64,000 nucleotides of DNA from Saprospiraceae bacterium (GCA_020631405.1 JAHDHH010000011.1:1-64000), one strand, 5' to 3'; counted from the first letter of the stretch, positions 45,728 to 55,555 are shown. Translations and numbers: made by a program. The notes: generated from the letters alone by a model not told the origin.

Positions 45728-47056
45728 TTAGTTAGTACTTACACAATTGTCGATTTTGGCTTCAAAGTCAGCTCCTGCCTTTACCTCAAAGCCTGGCTCC
45801 AATGTCACACTGAAGTTTGCTTGGAATGTCACTGTAGATCCATCATCAACCAAGCTTTCAGACATCAGATGATTTGATGCTATGTATGTATCTGAAGAAA
45901 TATTTGCCTCATCTACATCTACTACAGGTGTACAAGTATCTGTTAAGCCATAATCTACCTGAAGAGTATGCAAGCCAAATGTGATATCACTTGATATGAT
46001 ACAACCTGATGGCAAGTATGGATAGGTACCCCAATTGCCTTCATAGCCAGTATAGTTTCCATCATTCGATGGATAGGTATCATAATACCCTAGTAAAACT
46101 GGTGATGTAGGATTAGAAATATCATACACCTTCGTGCCATCTTCATAATATGAAATATAGAGATAGTCACCTCTAACATAAGGATTGTGTGGAGTAGGAC
46201 TACCATTTGGCTCAATCTGATCAACGAATGTTCCTACCATGAAAATATCATTATTGGGGACACCTAGATTAGTCAAGTCAATAATACCCATAGGCTGTCC
46301 AGTTGGAACCTCCTCTGCGTAATAAGCATATTGTCCAGATTGGTCTATCCAGCTACTATGATTATAATTGCCAGTGTCAACATTACCCAACAGTATTGGA
46401 TTCTGAGCATCAACTAGATCCCAAACATAGAACCCTTCATATCCATGCGAACCATAAATTGTATCGTTTTTTACATACAGGTCGTGGATGTGGTTACCAT
46501 TGCCAGATATTAAGTTATGCGATGCTAGGAGAGTTGGACTCTCAGGATCAGTCAAGTCTAGTATCCTAACTTCTGTAGAACCACTAGATCCATATACTGC
46601 ATACAACCTGGCACTACCTTCATCAATAAATATATTGTGAATGTCTACAAAAAACTCAGTCGTAGTCAACACATGCTCAACAGGCCCATTTGGTAATGCG
46701 CCTAAATCAAAGATGTGTAAGCCTTCGTTACAACCATCACACACCCCATATGCATAGTTGCCATATGTCTTAAAGTCCCTCCATGTTGGGTCATCACCAC
46801 CATAGTAGCCAAATACTCGCTGTGGATCTCCACACTCTGTAACATCAATGACTAAAATCGAATCAGAGTTACCAAGTATAGCATACTCCTCACCAGTAGG
46901 AGCTACCCAGCCCCAGAGGTCATTATATTGAACTCCGCCAGGATTAGTTGGATATCCTACAGGATCCCATTGGGCTAACCTCTCCATGTTCAGAGAATCT
47001 TGCCCAAAGCCAACTAATGCACAACATGTCAATACTAAAACTAATATATATTTCAT
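45728..47056 (-). CDS. Secreted LVIVD-repeat / choice-of-anchor B type propeller protein
   Basis: The start is placed at ATG 47056 (M-K-Y-I-L-V-L-V-L-T), giving a signal peptide ending near G-F-G-Q. The 442-residue protein matches the choice-of-anchor B layout: Y-N-D-L-W-G-W-V-A-P-T-G-E-E-Y-A-I-L-G near 45-63, then beta-propeller blades with I-D-V, I-F-D-L, I-L-D-L and V-Y-D-I-S-N-P segments. After about residue 375 there is a short tail domain with V-T-F-Q-A and L-E-P-G-F-E-V-K-A-G-A-D-F, as in three-coathanger-stack domains. It has no T9SS domain of type A or B. Substrate or partner is unknown. The family is widespread in marine Bacteroidota. Confidence 0.8.
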   Translation of the reverse strand: MKYILVLVLTCCALVGFGQDSLNMERLAQWDPVGYPTNPGGVQYNDLWGWVAPTGEEYAILGNSDSILVIDVTECGDPQRVFGYYGGDDPTWRDFKTYGNYAYGVCDGCNEGLHIFDLGALPNGPVEHVLTTTEFFVDIHNIFIDEGSARLYAVYGSSGSTEVRILDLTDPESPTLLASHNLISGNGNHIHDLYVKNDTIYGSHGYEGFYVWDLVDAQNPILLGNVDTGNYNHSSWIDQSGQYAYYAEEVPTGQPMGIIDLTNLGVPNNDIFMVGTFVDQIEPNGSPTPHNPYVRGDYLYISYYEDGTKVYDISNPTSPVLLGYYDTYPSNDGNYTGYEGNWGTYPYLPSGCIISSDITFGLHTLQVDYGLTDTCTPVVDVDEANISSDTYIASNHLMSESLVDDGSTVTFQANFSVTLEPGFEVKAGADFEAKIDNCVSTN

Positions 47057-47075
47057 AGGGTAAATTATTGTTTGT

Positions 47076-48818
47076 TTAATGAACACCGTGCATCAGCTTC
47101 TTCACCACCACACTCATCACTGCAGAGAATACTGCAAAGCCAACTGCTATTGCCGTAAGTATCCAGAAGAAGTAACTCAAACCATGAGTCGCTGCGATAC
47201 CTTCTGACATCTCACCAAATACCCCAGCTAACTTCATCCCTATAGCTACTGCGATATACCACATTGCAAACATAAAGGCAATCATTCTTCCTGGGACTAA
47301 CTTACTCACGTAAGATAGCGCCACCGGCGAAACACATAACTCACCAAGAGTATGAAAAAGATAGACTAATACTAACCAAAAGATACTTACTCCCGCCGCA
47401 GTACCAGGCTCTATTCCTGCAGAACCTATAGCTACTACAGCCATACCAAGTCCTAAGAATAACATACCGATGGCATACTTCATATTGGCGCTAGGATTAT
47501 ACTTACTTTCCCACCACTTAGAAAATAATGGTGCAAATGCGATGATATAGAGTGAGTTGAGTATTCCAAACCATGAAGCAGGAATCTCAGCAACATCTTT
47601 TCCAAATTCTGTATACAACATCCATATAGAGATAGCCCAGATAATCACAAAACTTAAAGCAAGGACTATATTTGAAATTGCGAACTTGGCAAAGGTCTGC
47701 TTGAATAACTTTGTCAATACCCATGTAATGATGGCTAGTGGTATTAGAGTCATCAAGGAATTCGCAATTTTAAAAGTCATTGCCGAATTACCCTCTAATA
47801 TCCTGTTAGTATGCTCCTTGGCAAATATTGTCAGCGAGCCCGGTGCTTGCTCAAACAATGCCCAGAAGAATGTAGTAACTATAGCAAAGAATATGACAGC
47901 CAACATCCTATCTCTTGTCACCCTATCGTACCTAGGGATTCTAGTGACTAGTAATACAACAAAGCATATCAAAGCAGTCAAAATCAAGACATTAGATCCT
48001 GACATACCACCAATTCCTAAACTAGAAGCAATATTTGTTGCTCCATTAGATATTTTTGATACTGGGTCATTGATAATCCAAGCTAGTCCTAAGACTGCAG
48101 CTGCTCCTGCTAGTACCTTATCCAAGGTTGTAAAAGGATTTCTTTTAGCACCATCATCTACAGCTAGTGTCTCTGCTGTTTGCTTTTCTGGCTTCATTCC
48201 TATCGTTCCAAAGATATCTTGCGCTAACCAGAACTGTAGTAGTCCAAATAACATAAAGATCCCAGCTAGTCCAAACCCAATAGACCAACCCACAGTCTCT
48301 CCGAGATAACCACATAGTAATATTCCTAAGAAAGCACCTGCATTTACACCCATGTAAAAGATAGTATAAGCACCATCTTTCTTCTCCGGATGATCCTTGT
48401 ACATTTCAGATATTATGGAAGTCATATTGGGCTTGAAGAACCCACTCCCAAATACTAAAGCTGTCAATCCAGCATAGATAAAGAATGGAGTCTCGATAGC
48501 CATACAACCATGACCTATCGTCATGAGTAGGGCTCCAATCACTACCGCAAACCGATAGCCGATCACCTTATCCGCCATATATCCACCAAGGATAGTTGAC
48601 AAGTACACTAATGAAGTATAAGTACCAAAGATAGCATAAGCATGCTCCTTGGGCCATCCCCATCCACCATCCATAAGCGAGGCAGTGAAAAACATTACCA
48701 ATAATGCTCTCATTCCATAGTAGGAAAATCTCTCCCACATTTCTGTAAAGAAGAGGACGAAGAGTTGGGACGGATGTCCTAGTACTTCTGGTTTGATTTG
48801 TACACCGTTGTTAGACAT
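47076..48818 (-). CDS. POT family proton-coupled peptide transporter, long form
   Basis: The 580-residue protein is a major facilitator of the POT/PTR2 family. It carries the proton-coupling motif E-M-W-E-R-F-S-Y-Y-G in helix 1, F-Y-M-G-V-N-A-G-A-F-L-G in helix 5, and the helix 7 Glu in F-E-Q-A-P-G. It imports di- or tripeptides across the inner membrane. Compared with its neighbour it has two extra hydrophobic inserts, at about 225-300 (two helices) and 340-410 (two helices), giving about 16 predicted helices. It is 41 bp downstream of the second POT gene on the same strand; the propeller protein gene starts 19 bp after its stop. Confidence 0.92.
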   Translation of the reverse strand: MSNNGVQIKPEVLGHPSQLFVLFFTEMWERFSYYGMRALLVMFFTASLMDGGWGWPKEHAYAIFGTYTSLVYLSTILGGYMADKVIGYRFAVVIGALLMTIGHGCMAIETPFFIYAGLTALVFGSGFFKPNMTSIISEMYKDHPEKKDGAYTIFYMGVNAGAFLGILLCGYLGETVGWSIGFGLAGIFMLFGLLQFWLAQDIFGTIGMKPEKQTAETLAVDDGAKRNPFTTLDKVLAGAAAVLGLAWIINDPVSKISNGATNIASSLGIGGMSGSNVLILTALICFVVLLVTRIPRYDRVTRDRMLAVIFFAIVTTFFWALFEQAPGSLTIFAKEHTNRILEGNSAMTFKIANSLMTLIPLAIITWVLTKLFKQTFAKFAISNIVLALSFVIIWAISIWMLYTEFGKDVAEIPASWFGILNSLYIIAFAPLFSKWWESKYNPSANMKYAIGMLFLGLGMAVVAIGSAGIEPGTAAGVSIFWLVLVYLFHTLGELCVSPVALSYVSKLVPGRMIAFMFAMWYIAVAIGMKLAGVFGEMSEGIAATHGLSYFFWILTAIAVGFAVFSAVMSVVVKKLMHGVH

Positions 48819-48859
48819 ATCTTTCTATTATTCAGTTTGTGTTGTTGATGTTTCTTTGT

Positions 48860-50218
48860 TTAGTGTGCTAATTCTCTCTCTTCATCTTCTACTCCATGAG
48901 TAAGAGACTCAAGTTTCCCTCTAATCAATAGCACTATTGCCCCTACTACTACGCAGAATATTGCAATCCCCGTAAATACTGTAAACTCACCTAGGTTCTC
49001 TGCAGACTCTCCAAGTAGTCCAGCTACCTTATTGCCCAACCCTGTCATTGCAAAATAGACTCCCATCATCAATGAACCATACTTGACAGGAGCTAACTTA
49101 GTAATAAAAGACAAGGCTACAGGGCTAATACATAGCTCTCCAATAGTATGGAATAAGTATGCAAGTACTAACCAATACATTGCAGATGACCCACCTGAGT
49201 TGTACTCAGCTGAAGCTCCTGACATAAAGAAGAACCCTGCCCCCATTATCATCAATCCAATGATCATCTTGAAGAGTGAGGTTGACAATTTGCCATTTAG
49301 CTTTCTATTTGCCCAATAAGCTGCTATGGATGTCCCAAGGAATATGATAAACATAGCATTGAGGCTTTGGAACCATGAAGCTGGCACCTCAAATCCCATA
49401 AGCATTCTATTCGTTTTATCTTTTGCATAAATATTCATCAATCCTCCAGCTTGCTCGAATGCTCCCCAGAATATTATTACTAGCACGAAGGATAATAACA
49501 ATACGATGACTCTATCTTTTTCTATTTTAGACAATCGCTTCTCCATTGCTGCCTTCTCTTCTGGATCTTCTGATGCTCCAAAGTAATTCCCTACATCCTC
49601 TAAGTACTTTTGTCCCCAAAGGAAGACTAACATACCTGCTAACATACCTATACCAGCTAGACCAAATCCATAATGCCAACCATGTACCTCTCCGACATAT
49701 CCCACAATAAGACTTGATAGGAATGCTCCAACATTGATCCCTATATAGAATATTGTGAATCCCTTGTCCCTTCTGATATCGCCTTGCTTATAAAGCCCAC
49801 CTACCATCGTTGAAATATTTGGCTTGAGTAAACCAACTCCTAGTATAATCAGCCCTAGACCTGTGTAGAATGCCCAATCTTGCTCGACTGCCAATATACC
49901 GTGACCAAAGCAGAGGAGTATACCACCATAGAGGACTGACTTCTTCTGACCTATTAACTTATCTGCTATCCACCCACCTGGGATCGAAGCTACATAGACC
50001 AACATCGTATACCACCCATATAACTTAAGCGCTTCTCCATCTGTCCAGCCCAAGCCAGGATTGTCTTCCGTGGTTTTTGCTACAAGATAGAGGACCAATA
50101 TGGCTCTCATTCCGTAGTATGAAAATCTCTCCCACATCTCTGTGAAAAACAAGACGAACAACCCCTTCGGATGTCCCATGAAATCATTTGAAACTTTCGA
50201 ATCTAGTACTTGTGACAT
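48860..50218 (-). CDS. POT family proton-coupled peptide transporter, short form
   Basis: The 452-residue protein shares the POT signature of its downstream neighbour: E-M-W-E-R-F-S-Y-Y-G, F-Y-I-G-I-N-V-G-A-F-L-S, F-E-Q-A-G-G, and G-E-L-C-I-S-P-V-A-L-S-F. I count 12 hydrophobic helices. Between helices 6 and 7 there is only a charged cytoplasmic loop (P-E-E-K-A-A-M-E-K-R), where many bacterial POTs have two extra helices. The two genes are clearly paralogous and probably arose by tandem duplication. They likely form one transcript starting upstream of this gene, where an 18-bp sequence shared with the tolC upstream region sits 26 bp before the start. Confidence 0.92.
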   Translation of the reverse strand: MSQVLDSKVSNDFMGHPKGLFVLFFTEMWERFSYYGMRAILVLYLVAKTTEDNPGLGWTDGEALKLYGWYTMLVYVASIPGGWIADKLIGQKKSVLYGGILLCFGHGILAVEQDWAFYTGLGLIILGVGLLKPNISTMVGGLYKQGDIRRDKGFTIFYIGINVGAFLSSLIVGYVGEVHGWHYGFGLAGIGMLAGMLVFLWGQKYLEDVGNYFGASEDPEEKAAMEKRLSKIEKDRVIVLLLSFVLVIIFWGAFEQAGGLMNIYAKDKTNRMLMGFEVPASWFQSLNAMFIIFLGTSIAAYWANRKLNGKLSTSLFKMIIGLMIMGAGFFFMSGASAEYNSGGSSAMYWLVLAYLFHTIGELCISPVALSFITKLAPVKYGSLMMGVYFAMTGLGNKVAGLLGESAENLGEFTVFTGIAIFCVVVGAIVLLIRGKLESLTHGVEDEERELAH

Positions 50219-50243
50219 ATGTAATTTTGATTATTGTTAATTC

Positions 50244-50261
50244 TGCTTTAATCTTAAATTC
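50244..50261. repeat. Copy 1 of an 18-bp intergenic repeat (TGCTTTAATCTTAAATTC)
   Basis: The 18 bases are identical to 59650-59667. This copy is 26 bp upstream of the short-form POT gene, read in reverse relative to that gene. It contains the palindrome-like TTTAA-TC-TTAAA. Confidence 0.5.
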
Positions 50262-50349
50262 GCTAAAACCGCTATGCAAAATAGAAAATCTCATCTTAAC
50301 TCTAGGTATTATTCAAAAATTTCTACTTCTTCTAAGTCTCAACATACTG

Positions 50350-52428
50350 CTATTTTCTGCGCTTTATGGCAAAGAATACAAGTAGTATAAGTAGCAATAT
50401 GCCTAGCAGTATTCCCCACTTAAGGATTGATCCTCCGCTGCTCGATACAAAAATTGGCTCAGGTGATCTTGGCACCCAATCTCCATAGGCATTCATCTTC
50501 TGGATAATCACTGCTTTCCTGCTACCCTTTAAGGTATTGAGATCAATTTGATTATGCCTAATTGTCCTCCATTCGCCATCATTAAGTTGATATCTTATCT
50601 GACTAGGGAGCAATGACCCAGAATTGTCATAAACTGTTAGATAATTGCCCTCTTGCTCAAGGGTAAACTGTGGGGAAGTTTCTTCAACCAACTTATGATC
50701 GAGAAACCGAGTAGGATTGACAAAACTTACGTGTTCTTCTGACTCTATGAATAACTTCCCAGACACAAAGGAGAGGTTGGCTCTTTCTGACAATGCCACC
50801 GGGTACTTCTCTGAAATATGAAAACTTCCATGTACTAAGTCGCCAATTAGAATAGCTGTCAACTGCTGTGGTGACAAAATATAAAGCTTCTCATTGACCA
50901 GTTCTACATCGATAATTTTTCGAATATTGAGGTCATCCAATGCCAAAATAGTCTGTTCGATACTATCTTGATTGACCACTTCTATCCTATTTTCAGCAAA
51001 CAAGAACATCCTTCCAGCTTCTTGGATGACTGGTACCATCTCCAGATATTCTCCCTCGAATCCAGTCAGCTTAGTAAGTGTACTATCAATAAGATGATAC
51101 ACATCTTGCTTAGTAACAATATGGAGCTTATCGGCATACTCAATGATATCTATCACCGAGTTTTGACTCAAGACCTGATTGCTCCCTGGGTCATTCAGGT
51201 GATACGTCTGTAAGAGTTGGTCTCCTCCAATCAACAGTTGCTTATCGGCTAATTCATAGATTACATTAATCTTTGTCTTTGGTGATTCTATGGGAGGTAT
51301 TGTCTTGTCTCCTACTTTAATTAGCTTCCCACCTAAGTTGACCCACCAACCAGTATTTCCGTGAATTGGGTATTCTAATTTGGTATTAACTGATAGTTTC
51401 TTAAACTTCAATCCATTACCACTCGTGTAGAGGTCATGGTCATCGAGGAGGTAAGACTCTTTTGCGTTGCCATATAGCCTTGGAATCTCAGCGGTCTCCT
51501 TCTTGTGTACAAGTTGATCAACAGTACTTCTGAATTGAAATAAGCCCTGAGATGTAGCTACGGCTACATAATCATCGACAGCTAGAGCATCGTAAATGGT
51601 AAGTGGAGTTTCGCTTTTAAGTGTGACTGTATTCAGTTGCTTATCGAATAAATCATAAAAAAACAACTCTGAGGACTGTACCCATACTTGTTGAGCTGCA
51701 TCCACGAAAATATTACTAGCTACCTTGTGCTTATCTGGTACATTGCCTAGTTTGACTAGCTTTCCGTTGGGTAGTCGCCTACATATCTGACCATCGGCAA
51801 GCATATAAATACTCTCATTATACGCTATGAGTGCAGTAATGCCAGGTGTGCTAAAGAGATAAGATTTTTCTGTAGTGTCAAGTGACTTTGTTCCAGTCAA
51901 AAAATCTGCATACAATATTGAGTCAGTTCCAATAACCACACTGGCTGGCAACAATCCATCAAAATACTCACAAGTGGTAAGTCCAAAATCTAAGGCATAG
52001 GTACACAGTGAGTCAGTTGACTTATAATATATCGTCTTTGACTCATCATAGACTAGGTGTTCTAGATTAATACCTGCTAGTACCTCTTGTACAGTGGCAG
52101 TTGGCTGATCATTGAAATCAATAATGTAGGCTCCACCATCTTCCTTTCCAACCATGAGTTGATTGTACTCTCTAGCGAATGCTGCGGGCTCTTGTCCAGT
52201 TAGATTTAGTGATTGTGATAGTTTGACTGGGACCATTGTTGTTCCAAACACCTTGTAGACAGTGTCGTTCGACAAGGCTATCAAGGGGTAATCTTGAGAA
52301 CAAAACAGATGGTAAATAGGCTGATCAATCTGCCCTCGGAATGCCACATTGTCTTGGGCAACTCCTGGGTACACGATACTAAATAACACAATAAGAGACT
52401 GCAACGAATGCACCAGTATACTCTTCAT
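50350..52428 (-). CDS. Periplasmic beta-propeller protein with Y_Y_Y-like domain and one C-terminal membrane helix
   Basis: The 692-residue protein has a signal peptide (cleavage near G-V-A-Q-D) and a long series of propeller-like strands (about 30-580). A Y_Y_Y-like beta sandwich follows (about 590-665: I-R-Y-Q-L-N-D-G-E-W-R-T-I, ending Y-G-D-W-V-P-R-S-P-E). A single helix (about 670-688) and an R-R-K tail close it. This is the sensor half of a Bacteroidota hybrid two-component or regulator protein, but no kinase, LuxR or LytTR domain follows. It may act as a stand-alone sensor or be a truncated one. No partner kinase gene is adjacent. Confidence 0.7.
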   Translation of the reverse strand: MKSILVHSLQSLIVLFSIVYPGVAQDNVAFRGQIDQPIYHLFCSQDYPLIALSNDTVYKVFGTTMVPVKLSQSLNLTGQEPAAFAREYNQLMVGKEDGGAYIIDFNDQPTATVQEVLAGINLEHLVYDESKTIYYKSTDSLCTYALDFGLTTCEYFDGLLPASVVIGTDSILYADFLTGTKSLDTTEKSYLFSTPGITALIAYNESIYMLADGQICRRLPNGKLVKLGNVPDKHKVASNIFVDAAQQVWVQSSELFFYDLFDKQLNTVTLKSETPLTIYDALAVDDYVAVATSQGLFQFRSTVDQLVHKKETAEIPRLYGNAKESYLLDDHDLYTSGNGLKFKKLSVNTKLEYPIHGNTGWWVNLGGKLIKVGDKTIPPIESPKTKINVIYELADKQLLIGGDQLLQTYHLNDPGSNQVLSQNSVIDIIEYADKLHIVTKQDVYHLIDSTLTKLTGFEGEYLEMVPVIQEAGRMFLFAENRIEVVNQDSIEQTILALDDLNIRKIIDVELVNEKLYILSPQQLTAILIGDLVHGSFHISEKYPVALSERANLSFVSGKLFIESEEHVSFVNPTRFLDHKLVEETSPQFTLEQEGNYLTVYDNSGSLLPSQIRYQLNDGEWRTIRHNQIDLNTLKGSRKAVIIQKMNAYGDWVPRSPEPIFVSSSGGSILKWGILLGILLLILLVFFAIKRRK

Positions 52429-52521
52429 ACATCAAACTTCCTAGCACAAATATAACTTTTCAATACCTTGAGTTTGTATATCTTGCGATTTGGTTTTGAA
52501 TTATATAAAAACATCCAATTT

Positions 52522-53928
52522 ATGCAAATAAAGTTTTGTGGAGCAGCTAGGACAGTGACAGGCAGTGCCCATTTGATTACACTAATCGATGGCTTTCGTA
52601 TCCTCTTAGATTGTGGTCTTAACCAAGGTCGGGGCAAAGAGGTCTGGAATTTCAACAATACCTGGAGGTTCGAACCAAGTGAGGTAGATTGTGTAATTCT
52701 GAGTCATGCACATATAGATCATACAGGTAGGATCCCACAACTCGTCAAAGATGGATTTGATGGACCGATACACTCTACTCATGCTACACGGAGTCTATGC
52801 GGAATCATGCTTCTTGATAGTGCATTCATCCAAGAAAAAGATGTAGAATATTATAATAGAAAATTAGCAAAGAAGAATAAAGGCGGGCAAAAAAGAAGAC
52901 CGCTGTATACTACCAAGGATGTACCTGAGGCGCTAAACAAATACGTGACTCATGGATACAACAAGTGGTTCAAAATACACCCAATGGTCGAGGTAAGATA
53001 CCAAGATGCTGGGCATATTCTCGGTAGTGCTTCAGTAGCATTGAGAATAAAGGAAGGCAAAAAGTATATACACCTAGGCTTTACTGGAGATATTGGCAGG
53101 CCAGAAAGACCAATTTTGAGGGATCCAATCCCAATGCCTGAGATGGATTATATAATCTGCGAGTCTACTTATGGAGACAAGACTCACGAATCTAACCCAG
53201 AGCAATCAGGTCGATTCCTAGAAATCATCAAGGATACTTGCATCAAAAAGAAAGGGAAGTTGATTATTCCAGCATTCTCAGTTGGTAGGACTCAAGAGAT
53301 AGTCTACATGCTAGACAAATTGGCAACTGCCAACAAGCTACCGAGAATCCCTGTCTACGTAGATAGTCCACTTGCCGTAGATGCTACTACCGTATACATT
53401 AGTCACCCTGAGTGCTATGATCAAAATCTCAATGACTACATGCAGCAAGATGACAACCCATTTGGTTTCAATGGCTTGAAATATATCAAACATGTGGATG
53501 AGAGCAAGGCACTCAATGAAAGTAAAGAGCCTATGATTATCATTAGTTCGTCAGGGATGATGAATGCAGGTCGAGTCAAGCATCACTTGTATAACAATAT
53601 TCAGAACGCTAAGAATACCTTCCTAATAGTTGGTTACTGCAGCCCAGAGACACCAGGAGGACAACTCAGAGCAGGCAGAAAGAGCATCAAGATCTTTGGT
53701 GATAGACTAGATGTGAAAGCAGATGTAAAAATGATGGACTCATTCTCAGCCCATGGTGACCAAGTGGAGATGGCAACCTTCCTTGCCAATCAAAAAAAGT
53801 CATGTAAACAGTTCTTCCTTGTACATGGAGAGTATGATACACAGAGTGTTTTTAAACAATATCTAGAAAGTCAGGATTTTAATGAAGTGATAATTCCAGA
53901 CCTTGGAGATGAAATTCATATTGAGTAG
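52522..53928 (+). CDS. MBL-fold beta-CASP metallo-hydrolase (RNA-processing type)
   Basis: The start is placed at ATG 52522 (M-Q-I-K-F-C-G-A-A); a frame from 52468 adds 18 residues outside the fold. The 468-residue protein has the metallo-beta-lactamase core with T-V-T-G-S-A-H near 11-17, motif 2 H-A-H-I-D-H-T-G, motif 3 D-A-G-H-I-L-G-S-A, motif 4 T-G-D-I-G-R, and beta-CASP motifs I-P-A-F-S-V-G-R-T-Q, S-S-S-G-M-M-N-A-G-R and F-S-A-H-G-D. It resembles the CPSF73/RNase-J-related exo/endonuclease group. It is a cytoplasmic protein with all zinc ligands intact, so it is likely an active ribonuclease. The 53928-54049 gap downstream holds an inverted TTACTTTAC pair. Confidence 0.92.
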   Translation: MQIKFCGAARTVTGSAHLITLIDGFRILLDCGLNQGRGKEVWNFNNTWRFEPSEVDCVILSHAHIDHTGRIPQLVKDGFDGPIHSTHATRSLCGIMLLDSAFIQEKDVEYYNRKLAKKNKGGQKRRPLYTTKDVPEALNKYVTHGYNKWFKIHPMVEVRYQDAGHILGSASVALRIKEGKKYIHLGFTGDIGRPERPILRDPIPMPEMDYIICESTYGDKTHESNPEQSGRFLEIIKDTCIKKKGKLIIPAFSVGRTQEIVYMLDKLATANKLPRIPVYVDSPLAVDATTVYISHPECYDQNLNDYMQQDDNPFGFNGLKYIKHVDESKALNESKEPMIIISSSGMMNAGRVKHHLYNNIQNAKNTFLIVGYCSPETPGGQLRAGRKSIKIFGDRLDVKADVKMMDSFSAHGDQVEMATFLANQKKSCKQFFLVHGEYDTQSVFKQYLESQDFNEVIIPDLGDEIHIE

Positions 53929-53960
53929 TGAACAAGACGTATGCAACGCTTTTTAAAACA

Positions 53961-54026
53961 GTAAAGTAATATTAGCACCTACTTTAACTACATTTAGGTA
54001 GTCAAGACCGAAGGTGTTTACTTTAC
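53961..54026. promoter_or_regulatory. Inverted pair GTAAAGTAA ... TTACTTTAC upstream of a lipoprotein gene
   Basis: The 9-bp arms at 53961-53969 and 54018-54026 are perfect complements. The same TTACTTTAC 9-mer occurs twice in the HxlR divergent region (14448 and 14478). The downstream arm ends 22 bp before the start codon at 54049, so it could be a regulator-binding site for the 54049-57850 gene group. Confidence 0.45.
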
Positions 54027-54048
54027 GTCAATTCAAAAAACCATTGGT

Positions 54049-55554
54049 ATGCAAGTTAAATTAACCACACTATCATTTCTATTGATTCTGATTGGACTCA
54101 TAGCTTGTAGCGATGTGGACCCATTTGAAATCAACTCGGTAAACTTTGGCGACCCTGTCATCGGTGTACCTCTTGTGAATACTACCTTCCTTATCTCGGA
54201 CTTTGGAGAAAATCCTAATGACAATACGACAGTGATTGCCGATGATGAAGGCAAACTTAAGGTTAGATATAGTGGAGATGTGTTAAAACAAGATGCAGAT
54301 TTTGTATTTCCATCCTCGCCCTACTTTGATTATATTGAGATTACCGATACAGTATCAGAAATGCTCCTACCTCTAGAAGACTTTTTAATAAAGAAAGCCA
54401 AATTTAGAGGGACTTCAGTCAAATTCCTATTTGAAAATGTCTTGAATGAAGAAGTGAAGGTCAATATGAAAATACCTGAATTCTTTGAAGATGGACAAGT
54501 GTTTTCAAGAGACTTCATTGTAGGACCAAATACAACTTATGAGAGTGATTTCATATCTCTTGATGGAGCCTTAGTTGAGACAGAGACGAGTACTTTCTTT
54601 TTTAACTATACAGCCTTGAGACCAAATGGACAACGCATTAAAATGGAGAGGGCAGCTATGTTTGTTGACTTCCTTCACTTCAACTATGGCGAAGGATATT
54701 TTGGTCGAAAAGAATTCAACCTCTCAGAGGATATTATTGAAGTCACTGTCTTCGACAACTGGGTCAGTGGCGGACTGAGTTTTGAACAACCAGAAGTACG
54801 GTTTGACGTTGAAAACAATTTTGGATTTCCAGTAAGAGCTGCTTTTAATAAGATGCAACTGACCACGATAGAAGGAGATATCTTCCAACTTGAAGGGCCA
54901 CCGATAGAAGACGGCATTAATTTCAACTATCCTATGATCGACGAAGTAGGAGAATTGAAATCAACAATTATAGCCTTCGATAGCTCCAATAGCAATATTG
55001 GCCAACTCTTCAATCAAAAAGCTGCTTCCGTGAGTTATGATGTGGATGCCATAGCTAACCCAGACAATGATGATAGTATTCTTGGACATTTTACTGACTC
55101 TAGCTACTTTACCGTCAAGGTATCAGTTGACCTACCTCTTTCATTCAAGGCTAACGACTTAATCATGTCGGATACCTTTGGCATAGAGGGTGTTGACTAC
55201 GAACAACTAGATAGTCTAGCCGAACTCCACCTTAAGATTACTAATGCCTTTCCAGTAAGCATGTCACTCAATATGGACTTCCTCGACGAGAACAATAGTG
55301 TACTATTTAGTTTGGTAGAACAAGACCAATGGGTCACAGCCAATGCTTCAGGAGACCCCACACAGACCTTGGAGGAATTGGATGCTCAGGTACAAATTAT
55401 TTCAGTTTCACCAGAAGATGTCACCAAGTTTTCAAGTGTTAAGCATGTCGCCATCAAGGCCAAAATTTCAACCTTAGATACTTTTGGTGATGACTTTGTC
55501 TGGATATATGACCATCATGGCATCGATATTGCCCTAGGCGCTATACTCAATTAA
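54049..55554 (+). CDS. Lipoprotein of unknown function
   Basis: The 501-residue protein starts with a lipoprotein signal peptide (F-L-L-I-L-I-G-L-I-A-C; lipidated Cys20). The mature part is rich in acidic residues and beta strands, with no family I recognise. Segments such as N-F-G-D-P-V-I-G-V-P-L-V-N-T and F-P-V-S-M-S-L-N-M-D-F-L-D-E recall a cell-surface beta-sandwich protein. The next gene, a DUF5723 barrel, starts 1 bp after its stop, so the two are co-translated; the lipoprotein may sit on or plug that barrel, which is inference. Confidence 0.7.
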   Translation: MQVKLTTLSFLLILIGLIACSDVDPFEINSVNFGDPVIGVPLVNTTFLISDFGENPNDNTTVIADDEGKLKVRYSGDVLKQDADFVFPSSPYFDYIEITDTVSEMLLPLEDFLIKKAKFRGTSVKFLFENVLNEEVKVNMKIPEFFEDGQVFSRDFIVGPNTTYESDFISLDGALVETETSTFFFNYTALRPNGQRIKMERAAMFVDFLHFNYGEGYFGRKEFNLSEDIIEVTVFDNWVSGGLSFEQPEVRFDVENNFGFPVRAAFNKMQLTTIEGDIFQLEGPPIEDGINFNYPMIDEVGELKSTIIAFDSSNSNIGQLFNQKAASVSYDVDAIANPDNDDSILGHFTDSSYFTVKVSVDLPLSFKANDLIMSDTFGIEGVDYEQLDSLAELHLKITNAFPVSMSLNMDFLDENNSVLFSLVEQDQWVTANASGDPTQTLEELDAQVQIISVSPEDVTKFSSVKHVAIKAKISTLDTFGDDFVWIYDHHGIDIALGAILN

Positions 55555-55555
55555 G

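Noticed and set aside
47557-48309. 250-residue open frame on the plus strand inside the long POT gene
   Set aside because: It runs antisense to a well-supported transporter, with no family motifs of its own; it is a shadow frame.
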